Shown here: in pieces, positions 9,289-19,247 of the stretch
Numbering within the stretch: position 1 is the stretch's first letter
Layout of the letters: each line of letters opens with the position of its first letter
Source of the DNA: Variovorax sp. Root411
Lineage (GTDB): Bacteria > Pseudomonadota > Gammaproteobacteria > Burkholderiales > Burkholderiaceae_C
Direction: 5' to 3'
Length of the DNA: 64,000 bases
Assembly (NCBI RefSeq): GCF_001425205.1
Contig: NZ_LMDW01000002.1
Coordinates: forward strand, 174,777-238,776
Notes under the pieces: model-generated
Databases searched by the model: none
The model's input: only the letters and a program-made list of their open reading frames with translations
Told to the model about the DNA's origin: nothing
Position numbers and translations under genes: made by a program

Positions 9289-10878
9289 TCAGCCGTGCAT
9301 GGCCGGGCGCAATTCTCCACGCTCGACGAGGCGCGTTCGGATGTCGTTCTTGGTGATCTTGCCGTAACCCGACTTCGGCAGCGAATCCCAGAAGAAGAAG
9401 TGGCGCGGCCAGCGGTACCTGGCGCAGCGCCCGTCCAGATGGCCGAGCAGCGCCTCGGCAGTGAGGCCCGGCTGGCTCGCGACGACGACCGCGACACCGA
9501 TCTCGCCCCACTTCTCGTCGGGCATGCCGAGCACGGCGACTTCGGCCACGCCCGGATGCGTGAGCAGCACTTCTTCGACTTCTCGCGGGTACACGTTGGA
9601 GCCGCCCGAGATGTACATGTCGGACTCGCGGCCGGTGATGTAGAGCAGGCCCCTGGCATCCACGCGGCCGAGGTCGCCGGTGTGGAACCAGCCGCCGCGC
9701 AAGGCCTTGGCGGTGGCCTCGGGGTTGTTGAAGTAACCCGCGAACACGGCTGGTCCGCGGCAGCAGATTTCTCCGACCGTGCCCGGCGGCACCGGCTGCA
9801 TCTGCCCGTCGAGGATGGCGACCTGCATGCCGGTGCGCGGACGCCCGCAGGAGCCGACGTTGGCGTTCGGGTCGGCGTCGTCGCTCGCGTGCATGGACGG
9901 CGGCAGCACCGTGATGCAGCCGGTCACTTCGCCGAGGCCGAAGTACTGCACCAGCACCCTGCCGAGCTTGCGCAGCGCGCGCTTCTGGTCGGCCCGGTAC
10001 ATGGGCGCGCCGGCATAGATCACGTAGCGCAGCGAGCTGTGGTCGTAGCGGTCCACCGCAGGGTCCTCGACCAGCATCTTGACGATGGTGGGCACGGTGA
10101 AGACGTTGCTCACGCGATGCTCCTCGACCAGTTGCCAGAAGACCTCGGGCTCGAGCTTTTCCGAGGGCAGGAGCACCGTTGCCGCGCCGCGGGCGACGTT
10201 GAGCAAAGCATGGATGCCCGCGCCATGCGACAGCGGCGCCACCGCGATGGAGCGATCGTTCTCGTCGGTGCCCGGGATCAGGTCGGCGAGGTGGTTGGCC
10301 ACCACGAAGGCCATCTGGCCGTGCGTCAGCATCGCGGCCTTCGGGCGTCCTGTCGTGCCGGAGGTATAGAAATACCAGAGCGGCGTGCCGGCCTCCACTT
10401 CGGCCTCCAGCGCGGGGGCGCCGAGGTTTGCGCGGACCAGGCTTTCGTAGCCGATCTCGCCGCTGCGCGCCTGCCCGATCGTGACGACGTGGCGCAGGTG
10501 CGATGAAGCCTCCTTCACCGCATCGACGTGGCCGCCGAAGCAGTCCTCGGCCAGCATCACCGTGGCTTCGCTCGAACTGCCCAGGTAGGCGATCTCCGGT
10601 GGCGTGAGCCGGAAGTTGGTCGGCACCCAGACCGCGCCGAGGCGGAACGCAGCCCAGCAGCTTTCGAACAGGGCTGCGTTGTTGCGCGACTGCATCAGCA
10701 CCTTGTCGCCGGCCTTCACGCCCAGCGAGCGAAGCCCCTGCACCAGCGCGTCGACACGCGCGTCGATCTCGCGCCACGTCCAGACCCGCTCGCCCTGGAT
10801 GAGCCCGGCGCGATCGGGGAACAGCGCCGCCGTCTGCGCGAGCAGCGAAGCGAGATTGGCGACCGGAGGGTGGCTCAC
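9289..10878 (-). CDS. AMP-forming acyl-CoA synthetase / ligase
   Basis: This 529-residue ANL-superfamily enzyme should activate a carboxylic acid with ATP and CoA. Seen motifs are the phosphate-binding loop YTSGTTGRPK (Thr172 on), the adenylation motif around QYFGLGEVTG, and the hinge and C-terminal region YITGRESDMYISGGSNVYPREVEEVL. A Lys near the C-terminus (LPKSGYGKITK) fits the adenylation lysine. GTG 10878 was chosen because it overlaps the thiolase stop (GTGTGAG arrangement) and is followed at once by conserved sequence; a longer upstream reading would run through the thiolase. The neighbours suggest oxidative shortening of an imported acid; the exact acid is unknown. Confidence 0.9.
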   Translation of the reverse strand: MSHPPVANLASLLAQTAALFPDRAGLIQGERVWTWREIDARVDALVQGLRSLGVKAGDKVLMQSRNNAALFESCWAAFRLGAVWVPTNFRLTPPEIAYLGSSSEATVMLAEDCFGGHVDAVKEASSHLRHVVTIGQARSGEIGYESLVRANLGAPALEAEVEAGTPLWYFYTSGTTGRPKAAMLTHGQMAFVVANHLADLIPGTDENDRSIAVAPLSHGAGIHALLNVARGAATVLLPSEKLEPEVFWQLVEEHRVSNVFTVPTIVKMLVEDPAVDRYDHSSLRYVIYAGAPMYRADQKRALRKLGRVLVQYFGLGEVTGCITVLPPSMHASDDADPNANVGSCGRPRTGMQVAILDGQMQPVPPGTVGEICCRGPAVFAGYFNNPEATAKALRGGWFHTGDLGRVDARGLLYITGRESDMYISGGSNVYPREVEEVLLTHPGVAEVAVLGMPDEKWGEIGVAVVVASQPGLTAEALLGHLDGRCARYRWPRHFFFWDSLPKSGYGKITKNDIRTRLVERGELRPAMHG

Positions 10879-12044
10879 ACGCTCTCCAGCACGCTGAGGT
10901 AGTTGGCGACCGCGGCGCCGCCCATGTTGAACACGGCGCCGAGCTTCGGATTGCCGACCTGCATATCGCCCGCCGTGCCGGACAGCTGCATGGCCGCCAT
11001 GACGTGCTGCGACACGCCGGTGGCGCCGATCGGATGGCCGCGCGACTTCAGCCCGCCCGAGAGATTGACGGGCAGCTTGCCATCCCGGCGCGTCACGCCG
11101 TCGAGAATCACCCGCGCCCCCTGGCCGTGCGGCGCCAGGCCCATCGCTTCGTACTCGAGCAGCTCGGCCACCGTGAAGCAGTCGTGCGTCTCGACAAAGC
11201 CGAGGTCGTCGAGACTGGCCTGCGCAGCGCTCATGCCCCGCTGCCACGCGAGGGCCGCGCCCTCGAAGCGCGTGGGGTCGCGCCGCGACAGCGGCAGGAA
11301 CTCGTTGACCTGCGTGCGCGAGCGCCAGCGCACCGGCGTGACCGTTGCATTGCCGTTGGGCTCGGCCGAGATGACCAGCGCGGCGGCGCCGTCGGACACC
11401 AGCGAACAATCGGAACGCTTGAGCGGGCCTGCGACAAAGGGGTTCTTGTCCGATGCGTTGCGGCAGAAGTCGAAGCCCAGGTCCCGGCGCATGTGCGCAT
11501 ACGGGTTGTGCATGCCATTGGCGTGGTTCTTCGCTGCAATGGATGCCAGCGCGTCGCTCTGGTCGCCGAAGCGCTCGAAGTAGCTGCCGGCGATCTTGCC
11601 GAACACACCGGCAAAGCCCGCGGGCGTCGTGCCCTCTTCCTTCACGTAGGAACAACGCAGCAAGGTCTCGGCCACCTGCGGCGTGGAGACGGCGTTCATG
11701 ATCTCGAAGCCCACCACCAGCGCGCGATCGACGCGGCCCGCCTGCACCGCATCGAGCGCGGCCCAGATCGCGGAGGAGCCGGTGGCGCAGGCGTTTTCGG
11801 TGCGCGTTGCGGGAACGTGGCGCATTTCGGGAAACGCCAGCGCAACGAGCGAACTGGTGAAGTCCTGCGGCAGGAAGCCACCATTGAAGTGGCCGACGAA
11901 GATGCCGTCGATGTCCCGCGGCTGCAGGCCCGCCGTCTGCAGCGCGGGCTCGACGGCCTCGCGCACGAGTTGCTCGGGATCGGCGGCGTCGAGCTTGCCG
12001 AAGCGCGTGTGGCCCCAGCCGATGATGTACGGCAGATTCGTCAT
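10875..12044 (-). CDS. Thiolase family protein (acetyl-CoA acetyltransferase / SCP-x type)
   Basis: This 389-residue thiolase-fold protein shows the nucleophilic cysteine in TENACATGSSAIWAAL (Cys86), a histidine motif in FVETHDCFTVAELLEYE, and the C-terminal GHPIGATGVSQH. The shorter SCP-x-like organisation suggests cleavage or formation of branched or unusual beta-keto acyl-CoA, rather than classical FadA chemistry. It overlaps the SDR stop by four bases (ATGA) and the ligase start, so the three enzymes are translationally coupled. In the pathway it would act after the SDR has made a beta-keto intermediate; no enoyl-CoA hydratase is present in the cluster. Confidence 0.9.
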   Translation of the reverse strand: MTNLPYIIGWGHTRFGKLDAADPEQLVREAVEPALQTAGLQPRDIDGIFVGHFNGGFLPQDFTSSLVALAFPEMRHVPATRTENACATGSSAIWAALDAVQAGRVDRALVVGFEIMNAVSTPQVAETLLRCSYVKEEGTTPAGFAGVFGKIAGSYFERFGDQSDALASIAAKNHANGMHNPYAHMRRDLGFDFCRNASDKNPFVAGPLKRSDCSLVSDGAAALVISAEPNGNATVTPVRWRSRTQVNEFLPLSRRDPTRFEGAALAWQRGMSAAQASLDDLGFVETHDCFTVAELLEYEAMGLAPHGQGARVILDGVTRRDGKLPVNLSGGLKSRGHPIGATGVSQHVMAAMQLSGTAGDMQVGNPKLGAVFNMGGAAVANYLSVLESV

Positions 12045-12859
12045 GCCTTGGCCCCTTGCAGTTCGGCCCCGGCTTCGGCCTTGCGGCGGCGAAGGGTCGG
12101 CAGGCCGACGCCCGCCGCATCGAAGCCGCCGTCGACAGCCACGACCTGGCCATTGATGAAGCTCGCTTCGGGGCTGCACAGGAAGCCGATGACGTTCGCC
12201 ATCTCCTCGGTGGTGCCGTAGCGGTTCAGCGGAATCGCGTCGTAGTAGTCGGAGCGGATCGCCACGCTGTGCACGAGCTTGGCCATCTCGGTTTCCACCG
12301 GGCCGGGGGCGATGACGTTCACGCGCACGCCGGCATCGCCGAGCTCGACCGCATGCTGCTTCGTCATGTGGATGAGCGCGGCCTTGCTGGTGCCATAGGC
12401 CACGCGCAGCGTGCTGGCCCGCAGCCCGGAGATCGAGGCGACGTTGACGATGGCGCCGCCGCCGTTGCCGGCCATCACCGCGCCGAAGGCCTGCGTGCAG
12501 AGGAAGGCGCCATCGAGGTTGGTGGCCATCACCGTTCGCCATTCCTTGAAGGAGGTTTCCAGCACCGGCTTGAAGATGGCCACGCCGGCGTTGTTGACCA
12601 GCGCGTCCACGCGGCCGAACTTTGCAACAACGGCCGCCACGGCGCTGTCGACCTGCGCCGGATCGGACACGTCGCAATGGATGCCAAGCAGATCGCCGGG
12701 GCGGCCGATCTCCGAGATCGTGCTGTCGAGCGTTGCGCTGTCGCAGTCGAGCAAGACGACCTTGCAGCCATGACCAAGAAACCATTCGCCGACGGCGCGC
12801 CCGATGCCGCGGGCGCCTCCGGTGACGACAGCGATGCGGGTTGGTGATGTGGTGCTCAT
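12041..12859 (-). CDS. SDR family NAD(P)-dependent oxidoreductase
   Basis: This 272-residue short-chain dehydrogenase has the Rossmann motif TGGARGIG at residues 13-20, the NNAG motif (ALVNNAGVAIF), a catalytic Ser upstream of Tyr155-x3-Lys159 (YGTSK) and a typical PG motif (VIAPGPVETEM). It probably oxidises a beta-hydroxyacyl-CoA or related alcohol. It is the first gene of the minus-strand operon that continues with thiolase, ligase and TRAP genes, and it faces the LysR regulator across about 205 bp. ATG 12859 begins a normal-length protein; an upstream in-frame ATG would add 30 unrelated residues. Confidence 0.92.
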   Translation of the reverse strand: MSTTSPTRIAVVTGGARGIGRAVGEWFLGHGCKVVLLDCDSATLDSTISEIGRPGDLLGIHCDVSDPAQVDSAVAAVVAKFGRVDALVNNAGVAIFKPVLETSFKEWRTVMATNLDGAFLCTQAFGAVMAGNGGGAIVNVASISGLRASTLRVAYGTSKAALIHMTKQHAVELGDAGVRVNVIAPGPVETEMAKLVHSVAIRSDYYDAIPLNRYGTTEEMANVIGFLCSPEASFINGQVVAVDGGFDAAGVGLPTLRRRKAEAGAELQGAKA

Positions 12860-13064
12860 GATGTGGTGCGTTGGGTTGAAAGGAAAAAAGAACTCGTGAT
12901 CCATGGACCGGGCATGCGATCGAACATCGGTGTCGTCTCCTGCTGCCACTTGTGGGAGCGGCCCCCGTTCACGTGCTTGGCGTGCGAGATGCGATGCAGT
13001 CTAGGGATGCACTTCGATCCAGAGAAATTTAAAATCCGGATCAATCGATACAGAGGGCAAATCA
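12860..13064. promoter_or_regulatory. Divergent control region between the SDR operon and the lysR gene
   Basis: This 205-bp intergenic stretch separates oppositely directed SDR and lysR genes and has a lower-GC part next to lysR. It holds ATCCGGAT, a perfect 8-bp palindrome at 13034-13041, close to ATCGAT, and a repeated GATGCA near 12990-13015. LysR proteins usually bind such divergent regions, so it is the likely operator for both genes. Exact promoter boxes are not clear. Confidence 0.45.
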
Positions 13065-13967
13065 ATGGACATGCGCCACCTGCGCTGCTTCGTCGCCGTT
13101 TCCGAGGAGCTGCATTTCGGCCGCGCCGCCGAACGGCTGCACCTCACCCAGCCGCCCGTGAGCCTGGCGATCAAGGAGCTGGAAGAAGAACTGGGCGTCA
13201 CCCTGCTCGAGCGAACGTCGCGCCGCATCGCGCTCACACGGGCCGGAGAGGACGCATTGCGCGACGCACGCGCCGTGCTGGCAGCGGCCGACACCCTGCG
13301 CAAGCGCGCCCTGGAGGCCGCTCAGGGCTTGATGGGCTCGCTCTCGCTCGGCTTCATCAGCTTGCCGGCCTATTCATTCCTGCCGCCGATGCTGCGCGCC
13401 TTCACCGAGGACTACCAACGCGTGAACGTGTCGCTGCTGGAAGGCACCACCGACCAGATCATTCACGACGTAGAGAGTGGCGGGCTCGATGTCGGCCTGG
13501 TGTTCCGGACGCCCGACCTGCCTGTGGCGCTGAACACGCGGCTGGTCCATACGGAACCGCTGCTCGTGGCGCTGCCCGCGTCGCACCCCTTGGCCAGCGG
13601 CACGCGCATCGCGCTCGAAAAATTGTCGAACGAACGCTTCCTCGGATTCGAGCGCCATCAGGGTCCGATGATGTTCGACGCCATCGTCGCCACCTGCATG
13701 CGGCATGGCTTCAGCCCCAAGCTGTTTCCGGCGCGGCAGATGCACACCATCGTGAGCCTGGTGTCCGGCGGCATCGGCGTGGCGCTGGTGCCCGGCAGCG
13801 TGCAGGCATTGCATCGCGAGGGGGTCGTCTATCGAAGCATGAAGGGCGAGAAGACCATCGTCGAGACCGTCGCCATCTGGCGCAAGTCCGACGATTCGCC
13901 GCAGGTGAAGGCGCTGCTGTCGTGCTTGCCGAAGATCGGACAGCGGGGTGATACATGTTCACTCTGA
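13065..13967 (+). CDS. LysR-family transcriptional regulator
   Basis: This 300-residue protein has the standard LysR layout. The N-terminal winged helix-turn-helix (MDMRHLRCFVAVSEELHFGRAAERLHLTQPPVSLAIKELE) is followed by a periplasmic-binding-protein-like effector domain (SLSLGFISLPAYSFLPPMLRAF and on). It is divergent from the SDR-thiolase-ligase-TRAP operon and is its likely regulator, responding to the transported acid or a pathway intermediate. Its 3' end overlaps the next gene (YihY family) by 13 bp. The family call is certain; the effector is not known. Confidence 0.95.
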   Translation: MDMRHLRCFVAVSEELHFGRAAERLHLTQPPVSLAIKELEEELGVTLLERTSRRIALTRAGEDALRDARAVLAAADTLRKRALEAAQGLMGSLSLGFISLPAYSFLPPMLRAFTEDYQRVNVSLLEGTTDQIIHDVESGGLDVGLVFRTPDLPVALNTRLVHTEPLLVALPASHPLASGTRIALEKLSNERFLGFERHQGPMMFDAIVATCMRHGFSPKLFPARQMHTIVSLVSGGIGVALVPGSVQALHREGVVYRSMKGEKTIVETVAIWRKSDDSPQVKALLSCLPKIGQRGDTCSL

Positions 13968-14815
13968 CCCGCCTGACGATCCACCGCGCCAGGAAAGAAC
14001 GCCTGCCCCAGGTCGCCGGAAGCCTGACATTCACGACCTTGCTGTCCATCGTGCCCTTGCTGGCAACGAGCTTCGCGCTGTTCACGCGATTCCCGATCTT
14101 CAAGCGATTCAAGGACGCGATCCATGAGTTCCTGCTGAGCAGGCTGCTGCCGCCAGACATCGCGCGCACGGTCCTCAAGTATCTGGACCAGTTCGCCGCG
14201 AATGCCAGCAGCCTGACCTGGGTCGGCTCGCTCTTCCTGCTGGGGACCGCCGTCGCGATGTTGCTGACCGTCGAGAACGCGTTGAACCAGATGTGGGAGG
14301 TGAGGAGGAATCGGCCCTTCTTCAGAAGGGTCGGCCTGTACCTGCTGATGCTGGCCGTCGGGCCACCTGTGATGGGTCTGAGCCTGTGGGCAACGTCGTA
14401 CGTGCTGGGCGTTTCCCTGGGCCTGATCGGCGCCTTGCCACCATCGCTCGCCTTCGTGCTCGACCTCGGGCCGCTCGTGCTCGGTGTGACCGCGCTGACG
14501 GGCATGTTCTATTTCGTTCCGAACACGAAGGTGCGGCTGCGCGACGCCGTCGCGGGCGGCCTGATCGCCAGCGTGGCTTTCGAGCTGGGCAAACGGGGCT
14601 TCGCCACCTACCTCGTCAAGGTGCCGACCTACAAGGCGCTGTACGGGGCGTTCGCGGCATTTCCGATCTTCCTGCTGTGGGTGTACTTCTCGTGGCTGAT
14701 CACGCTGGTCGCGGCCATGATCACGGCCAACCTGGCTCTTGCGCGACGGCGACAGCCGGGGAAGGCAGCTCGGACCGGGCAGCGAAGTCACCGGGACGCC
14801 ATGCAGCGTTCCTAG
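13955..14815 (+). CDS. YihY/BrkB family inner-membrane protein
   Basis: This 286-residue integral membrane protein of the YihY family (formerly called ribonuclease BN) has about six hydrophobic helices. Family-like segments include [21 protein letters not shown] near residue 20 and the C-terminal [29 protein letters not shown]-like helix pair. The molecular function of the family is not settled. Its ATG lies inside the end of lysR in another frame, an overlap of 13 bp, so expression may be coupled. The tail is basic and poorly conserved. Confidence 0.88.
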   Translation: [286 protein letters not shown]

Positions 14816-15041
14816 TTTCGCGCCACGAGCGCCAGCTTCCTTCGGAGCAGTTGCCGGGGTTCTTTGCCAACAGCGAGGAATGCTGGCGGAAACAATGTTC
14901 AGCTATTAAAACTTGGACTTTGTAGAGGGTTACCTCCTCTCTCTCGTGTCAGAGCTTCGGTGCAATTCCCCGTTACGATTTGTATGTCCTTGGTCGTAGT
15001 TTCAGCGATCAGGACATTCAAATAACAGAGGGAATCTTGTA
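14816..15041. other. Intergenic region of lower GC upstream of an unknown lipoprotein
   Basis: This 226-bp gap is noticeably AT-richer than its surroundings, with tracts such as TATTAAAACTTGGA and GATTTGTATGTCC. It probably contains the promoter of the lipoprotein gene, whose ATG at 15042 has AGAGGGA about ten bases upstream. I see no ORF or RNA gene in it. Confidence 0.4.
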
Positions 15042-16415
15042 ATGAAATTGTTTTATCTTGTGGCCGGAGCGGCTGTCTTGGCGGGAGGGTTGGGAGGATG
15101 CGGTGGCGGTGGCGGTGGCGGGGGTGGTGGAGCGGTTTTTCCAATCTTTCCGGCCACGCCCGTCGCGCCCGTCTCGCTCGGCGTCACCGTGACGGTCAAT
15201 GGCAACGCTGTCGATGCCAATGGCAGCGGCCAGTACGCCGCAAAGCCCGGTGATACGGTCACCATCGTCCCGAACCTCGGGTCCGACTGGAGCAGCAACT
15301 CTTCGCCGGCCGGCTCCGTGAGCCTGCGTAAAACGGACATCTCCAGCCTCAAGTGGTCCGCACAGCTCGCCAATGAGACCACCGCTGCCAGCGTGTTCAC
15401 AGTTACGGCGAAAGCCTCCGCGAACAGCGCGCAGGTGAAGGACATCGTCTTCAACGTGTCGGCTGGCGATGCCCGCAATGGCCAGTACAAGGTGTTCGCG
15501 ACCAATGGTACCCGGCAGACGCTGGCGCTCAACTTCGACACGATGTCGTACGAAATGACGGACGAAACCGGCAACACGGTTTCGGACACCTTTGGTTCTG
15601 ATCTCTCCGAGGCCGGCACCTATCTGTTCAAGAGTTCGCGCAATACGGCCACGGCCATCAACACTCGGTTCCGGCTCGCGACTGATACCGTAGTGGGCAG
15701 CTTCCCGTTCCAAGTTGCCAAGGTCCCGGGCACCTATGCCGTGCAACCTTTCGTGGCCTCGCGTGCGCTCGTGACGGCGCAGCCGGCCCTTGATGGCATC
15801 TACACCCGCCTGGGCATCAACCTCCAGGCCGCCACTCGCGACTCGAATATTCGGCAGGTGCAAGTCGCCAGCGGTGGCACGGTCGTCTACATGTGCAACG
15901 AAGCAGCAATCACCTCCATTGCCGCCTGTCCACCTGCTTCCTTGTTGACGTACAACGTGACGGCAGGTTCGGCATCGGATGCATGGAACATCGCCAACGT
16001 GAACGATCCGCTCGATGCGGGCGCCTTCTATATTGCCCGCGTAGCCGGAAAGAACGTCTACCTCTCCGCCGGCACCAATCCGAAGCCGCCAAATGACTCG
16101 GTGTTTCGCATTGGATTGGCCGAATCTGCGACTTGGCCGGTGAGCAAGACCAGCGGTGGCGATACGAGTGGCGCTTGGGGAACGCTGGACTTTGATGCCA
16201 CGACCTATTCGAGTGTGCTCGCCCGCAGCGATGCAACAGCTTCGGGCTTCACCGCCAATCTGAGCTCACCAAGTGCCACGATTTCGAATCTGAGGCTTTT
16301 CACTGGCCCGAGTTCTGAGTTCTACTTCGGAACCCAAGACGGCACGCTTTCGGTCGTGGTGGGTGCGCGCAGCGGCCCGGTTGCCGGCTACATGCAGATC
16401 GGTCTGGTTCGCTGA
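15042..16415 (+). CDS. Unknown lipoprotein with a polyglycine linker
   Basis: This 457-residue protein matches no family I recognise. It begins with a lipoprotein signal ending LAGGLGGC, so Cys20 would be lipidated, followed directly by ten glycines encoded mostly by GGTGGC repeats (about 15101-15132). The mature part is rich in Ser, Thr, Asn and Ala and looks beta-rich and extracellular, with Ig-like pieces such as VTVTVNGNAVDANGSG in the first 150 residues. No catalytic motif is evident. Codon use is less GC-biased than its neighbours, and it sits between a YihY gene and a decayed integrase beside tRNA-Ser, so it may have come with an integrated island. Start ATG 15042 is supported by an AGAGGGA site and the signal peptide. 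Confidence 0.8.
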   Translation: MKLFYLVAGAAVLAGGLGGCGGGGGGGGGGAVFPIFPATPVAPVSLGVTVTVNGNAVDANGSGQYAAKPGDTVTIVPNLGSDWSSNSSPAGSVSLRKTDISSLKWSAQLANETTAASVFTVTAKASANSAQVKDIVFNVSAGDARNGQYKVFATNGTRQTLALNFDTMSYEMTDETGNTVSDTFGSDLSEAGTYLFKSSRNTATAINTRFRLATDTVVGSFPFQVAKVPGTYAVQPFVASRALVTAQPALDGIYTRLGINLQAATRDSNIRQVQVASGGTVVYMCNEAAITSIAACPPASLLTYNVTAGSASDAWNIANVNDPLDAGAFYIARVAGKNVYLSAGTNPKPPNDSVFRIGLAESATWPVSKTSGGDTSGAWGTLDFDATTYSSVLARSDATASGFTANLSSPSATISNLRLFTGPSSEFYFGTQDGTLSVVVGARSGPVAGYMQIGLVR

Positions 16416-16430
16416 CCGGGCGAGCAGTCG

Positions 16431-16461
16431 CAAGAAGTCCGGCATGACCGCCGGCTTCTTG
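16431..16461 (+). terminator. Hairpin after the unknown lipoprotein gene
   Basis: CAAGAAG and CCGGC pair with GCCGG and CTTCTTG around a short loop, with one bulged base. The hairpin starts 16 bp after the stop codon at 16415. It lacks a clear T-run, so it may be a weak or Rho-assisted terminator. Confidence 0.45.
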
Positions 16462-16519
16462 AGAAATCGGAGCCAGAAGGTTCAGCGTGATTTCTAGATG
16501 AAATGGTGAAAAGGACGAT

Positions 16520-17027
16520 TTACCGCCATTCATTGGCGTCCAGTCGTTCCGCAGCCACAGCACGGTCAATCTTCTTTGCGACGGCCAGCAGCTGCAGCGC
16601 GGTGATGGTCGCAATCGGCCGTCGCCCCAGGTCGGGAAACACGTCCGCTTCAAGCCTAGTGAGCACGTAGCCCGCGTGTCGCTCGGACTTACCAGCCTTC
16701 CAGTGCTTGTGCCAGGACCGAGCCACCGCCTCGAAGGGGTTGCCGACGCTGATGCACGCGCTGAGCTTCGCGTCAGTTTTGGTCTGTGCAGCCCTTCAAC
16801 ACGAGGGGAGCATCATCGCGAGCACGCCGGGCCTGCGCCAGGGTCACTTCGGGATAGACGCCGACTGCCAGCCGTTTCTCCTTGACGTTGACGCTGTACT
16901 TCCAGCGCCAGAGCTTGCTGCCCGTGGCAGTCACCTCGAGGTATAGGCCGCCGCTGTCGGCGAAGCGTTGGTACGCACGGCCGTCAGCGCATTTCGCGTT
17001 CTTGCAGGCGATGTCAGTGAGCGACAT
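16520..17027 (-). pseudogene. Decayed tyrosine-type integrase (N-terminal and central domains only)
   Basis: Two fragments in different frames together match the start of a phage/island integrase. From 17027 down to about 16790, MSLTDIACKNAK, SGGLYLEVTATG and EKRLAVGVYPEVTLAQARRARD are typical of the N-terminal arm-binding (DUF4102) domain. After a frameshift near 16775-16800, NPFEAVARSWH, LEADVFPDLGRRPI and ITALQLLAVAKKI match the core-binding domain, ending at a stop at 16520. The catalytic domain with its Arg, His and Tyr residues is absent. The gene starts about 175 bp from the 3' end of tRNA-Ser(CGA), the usual place for an island integrase. It is therefore a remnant of an integrated element. 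Confidence 0.85.
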
Positions 17028-17131
17028 CTGGGGGCATTTCTGAGCAAGACCCGCGCGAATCGCGGTTCATGTCCGCAACTGCCCCCCGATTTGGACCGGC
17101 TGTCAAAAGACGTTGCCGGACAACCGCGCAC

Positions 17132-17154
17132 AAAAAAGCCCCGTCTAGCGGGGC
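17132..17154 (-). terminator. Intrinsic terminator downstream of tRNA-Ser
   Basis: On the minus strand a GCCCCGC stem, a short loop (TAGAC) and the complementary GGGGC are followed by six T residues (the AAAAAA at 17132-17137 on the plus strand). This is a textbook Rho-independent terminator about 48 bp beyond the tRNA 3' end. It would end transcription of tRNA-Ser, possibly including readthrough from serS. Confidence 0.8.
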
Positions 17155-17201
17155 CTGGCTGGTGATTCCCGGCCGTTGGCGGCCTACTACGGGATCATTT
17201 C

Positions 17202-17291
17202 TGGAGGAGAGGGAGGGATTCGAACCCTCGGTACTATCGCTAGTACGCCTGATTTCGAGTCAGGTACATTCGACCACTCTGCCACCTCTCC
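17202..17291 (-). tRNA. tRNA-Ser (anticodon CGA)
   Basis: The 90-nt minus-strand sequence folds as a class II tRNA. The acceptor GGAGAGG (17285-17291) pairs with CCTCTCC (17206-17212). The anticodon stem CCTGA/TCAGG encloses CTCGAAA, giving anticodon CGA (reads UCG, Ser). A long variable arm (GTACTAGCGATAGTACC) and a TTCGAAT T-loop are present, and CCA is encoded at 17202-17204. The discriminator base appears to be T rather than the usual G for tRNA-Ser. It is about 57 bp downstream of serS on the same strand and next to a decayed integrase, so its 3' end probably served as an attachment site. Confidence 0.95.
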
Positions 17292-17348
17292 GGTGCTGTC
17301 GAGCCTCAGATTATAGCGGAGGAAATTGCGCTTTTTGAAGCCTTGGGC

Positions 17349-18689
<1,341 letters not shown>

Positions 18690-18741
18690 TTAGGTGGGCG
18701 TAGCATCGCGGTCCCACTCACCCACCTCGAAGGGAAAAACG

Positions 18742-19143
18742 ATGGAAGCCTATCTGACATTCAACGGCAATGCCGCCGAAGCGCTCGCCTTCTATGCCAA
18801 GGCGCTGGACGGCAAGGTCGCCTTCAGCATGACCTTCGGCGAGAGCCCGATGGGTGCCCAGACCCCGGCCGGCTACAAGGACAAGATCATGCACGCCACG
18901 CTCGAGGCCCGCGGCCACAAGCTGATGGCCTCGGATGCGCCGCCGGAGTGGCCCTTCGAGGGCTACAAGGGCTTCTCGCTGTCGGTGCAGGCCGACAACG
19001 TGGATGAGGGCAAGAAGCTGTTCGACGCGCTGGCCGAAGGCGGCAAGGTCACGATGCCCTACGGCCCGCAGTTCTGGGCCAAGGGCTTCGGCATGCTGAC
19101 CGACAAATTCGGCGTGGCGTGGATGGTGAACTGCGAAAAATGA
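18742..19143 (+). CDS. VOC-family (PhnB/glyoxalase-like) protein
   Basis: This 133-residue protein has the vicinal-oxygen-chelate fold of the PhnB / 3-demethylubiquinone-methyltransferase-like group. Visible features are MEAYLTFNGNAAEALAFYAKAL, FGESPMG, LMASDAPP, GFSLSVQADNVDEGKKLFDALA and WAKGFGMLTDKFGVAWMVN. Members with this pattern are common in proteobacteria and rarely characterised, so the reaction is unknown. ATG 18742 has AAGGGA upstream and gives the standard family start; the longer reading is unlikely. It is divergent from serS. Confidence 0.88.
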   Translation: MEAYLTFNGNAAEALAFYAKALDGKVAFSMTFGESPMGAQTPAGYKDKIMHATLEARGHKLMASDAPPEWPFEGYKGFSLSVQADNVDEGKKLFDALAEGGKVTMPYGPQFWAKGFGMLTDKFGVAWMVNCEK

Positions 19144-19240
19144 AGGCCCCCCGGCTTTTCACTGCGCTTCGCTCCGTGTAATTCGCCCCCCCCAAGGGGG
19201 AGGCCCGGCTCGCCTTGGGGCGGCCCGGCGGTGGCCGCCT
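19143..19240 (-). repeat. GC-rich intergenic repeat family A, copy 1
   Basis: Read on the minus strand it contains GCCGGGCCGCCCCAAGG, a CCCCCTTGGGGGG palindrome and GCGAATTACACGGAGCGAAG. The same order of blocks recurs, more degenerate, at 21189-21265 on the plus strand. It fills the gap between the convergent VOC and dehydratase genes and could act as a bidirectional terminator or RNA-stability hairpin. Confidence 0.65.
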
Positions 19241-19247
19241 TCGACTC

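Noticed and set aside
9289..12153. A 954-codon minus-strand frame suggesting a thiolase-ligase fusion
   Set aside because: Only the ligase part (from GTG 10878) is coding; the rest is an out-of-frame reading of the thiolase gene, which has its own frame.
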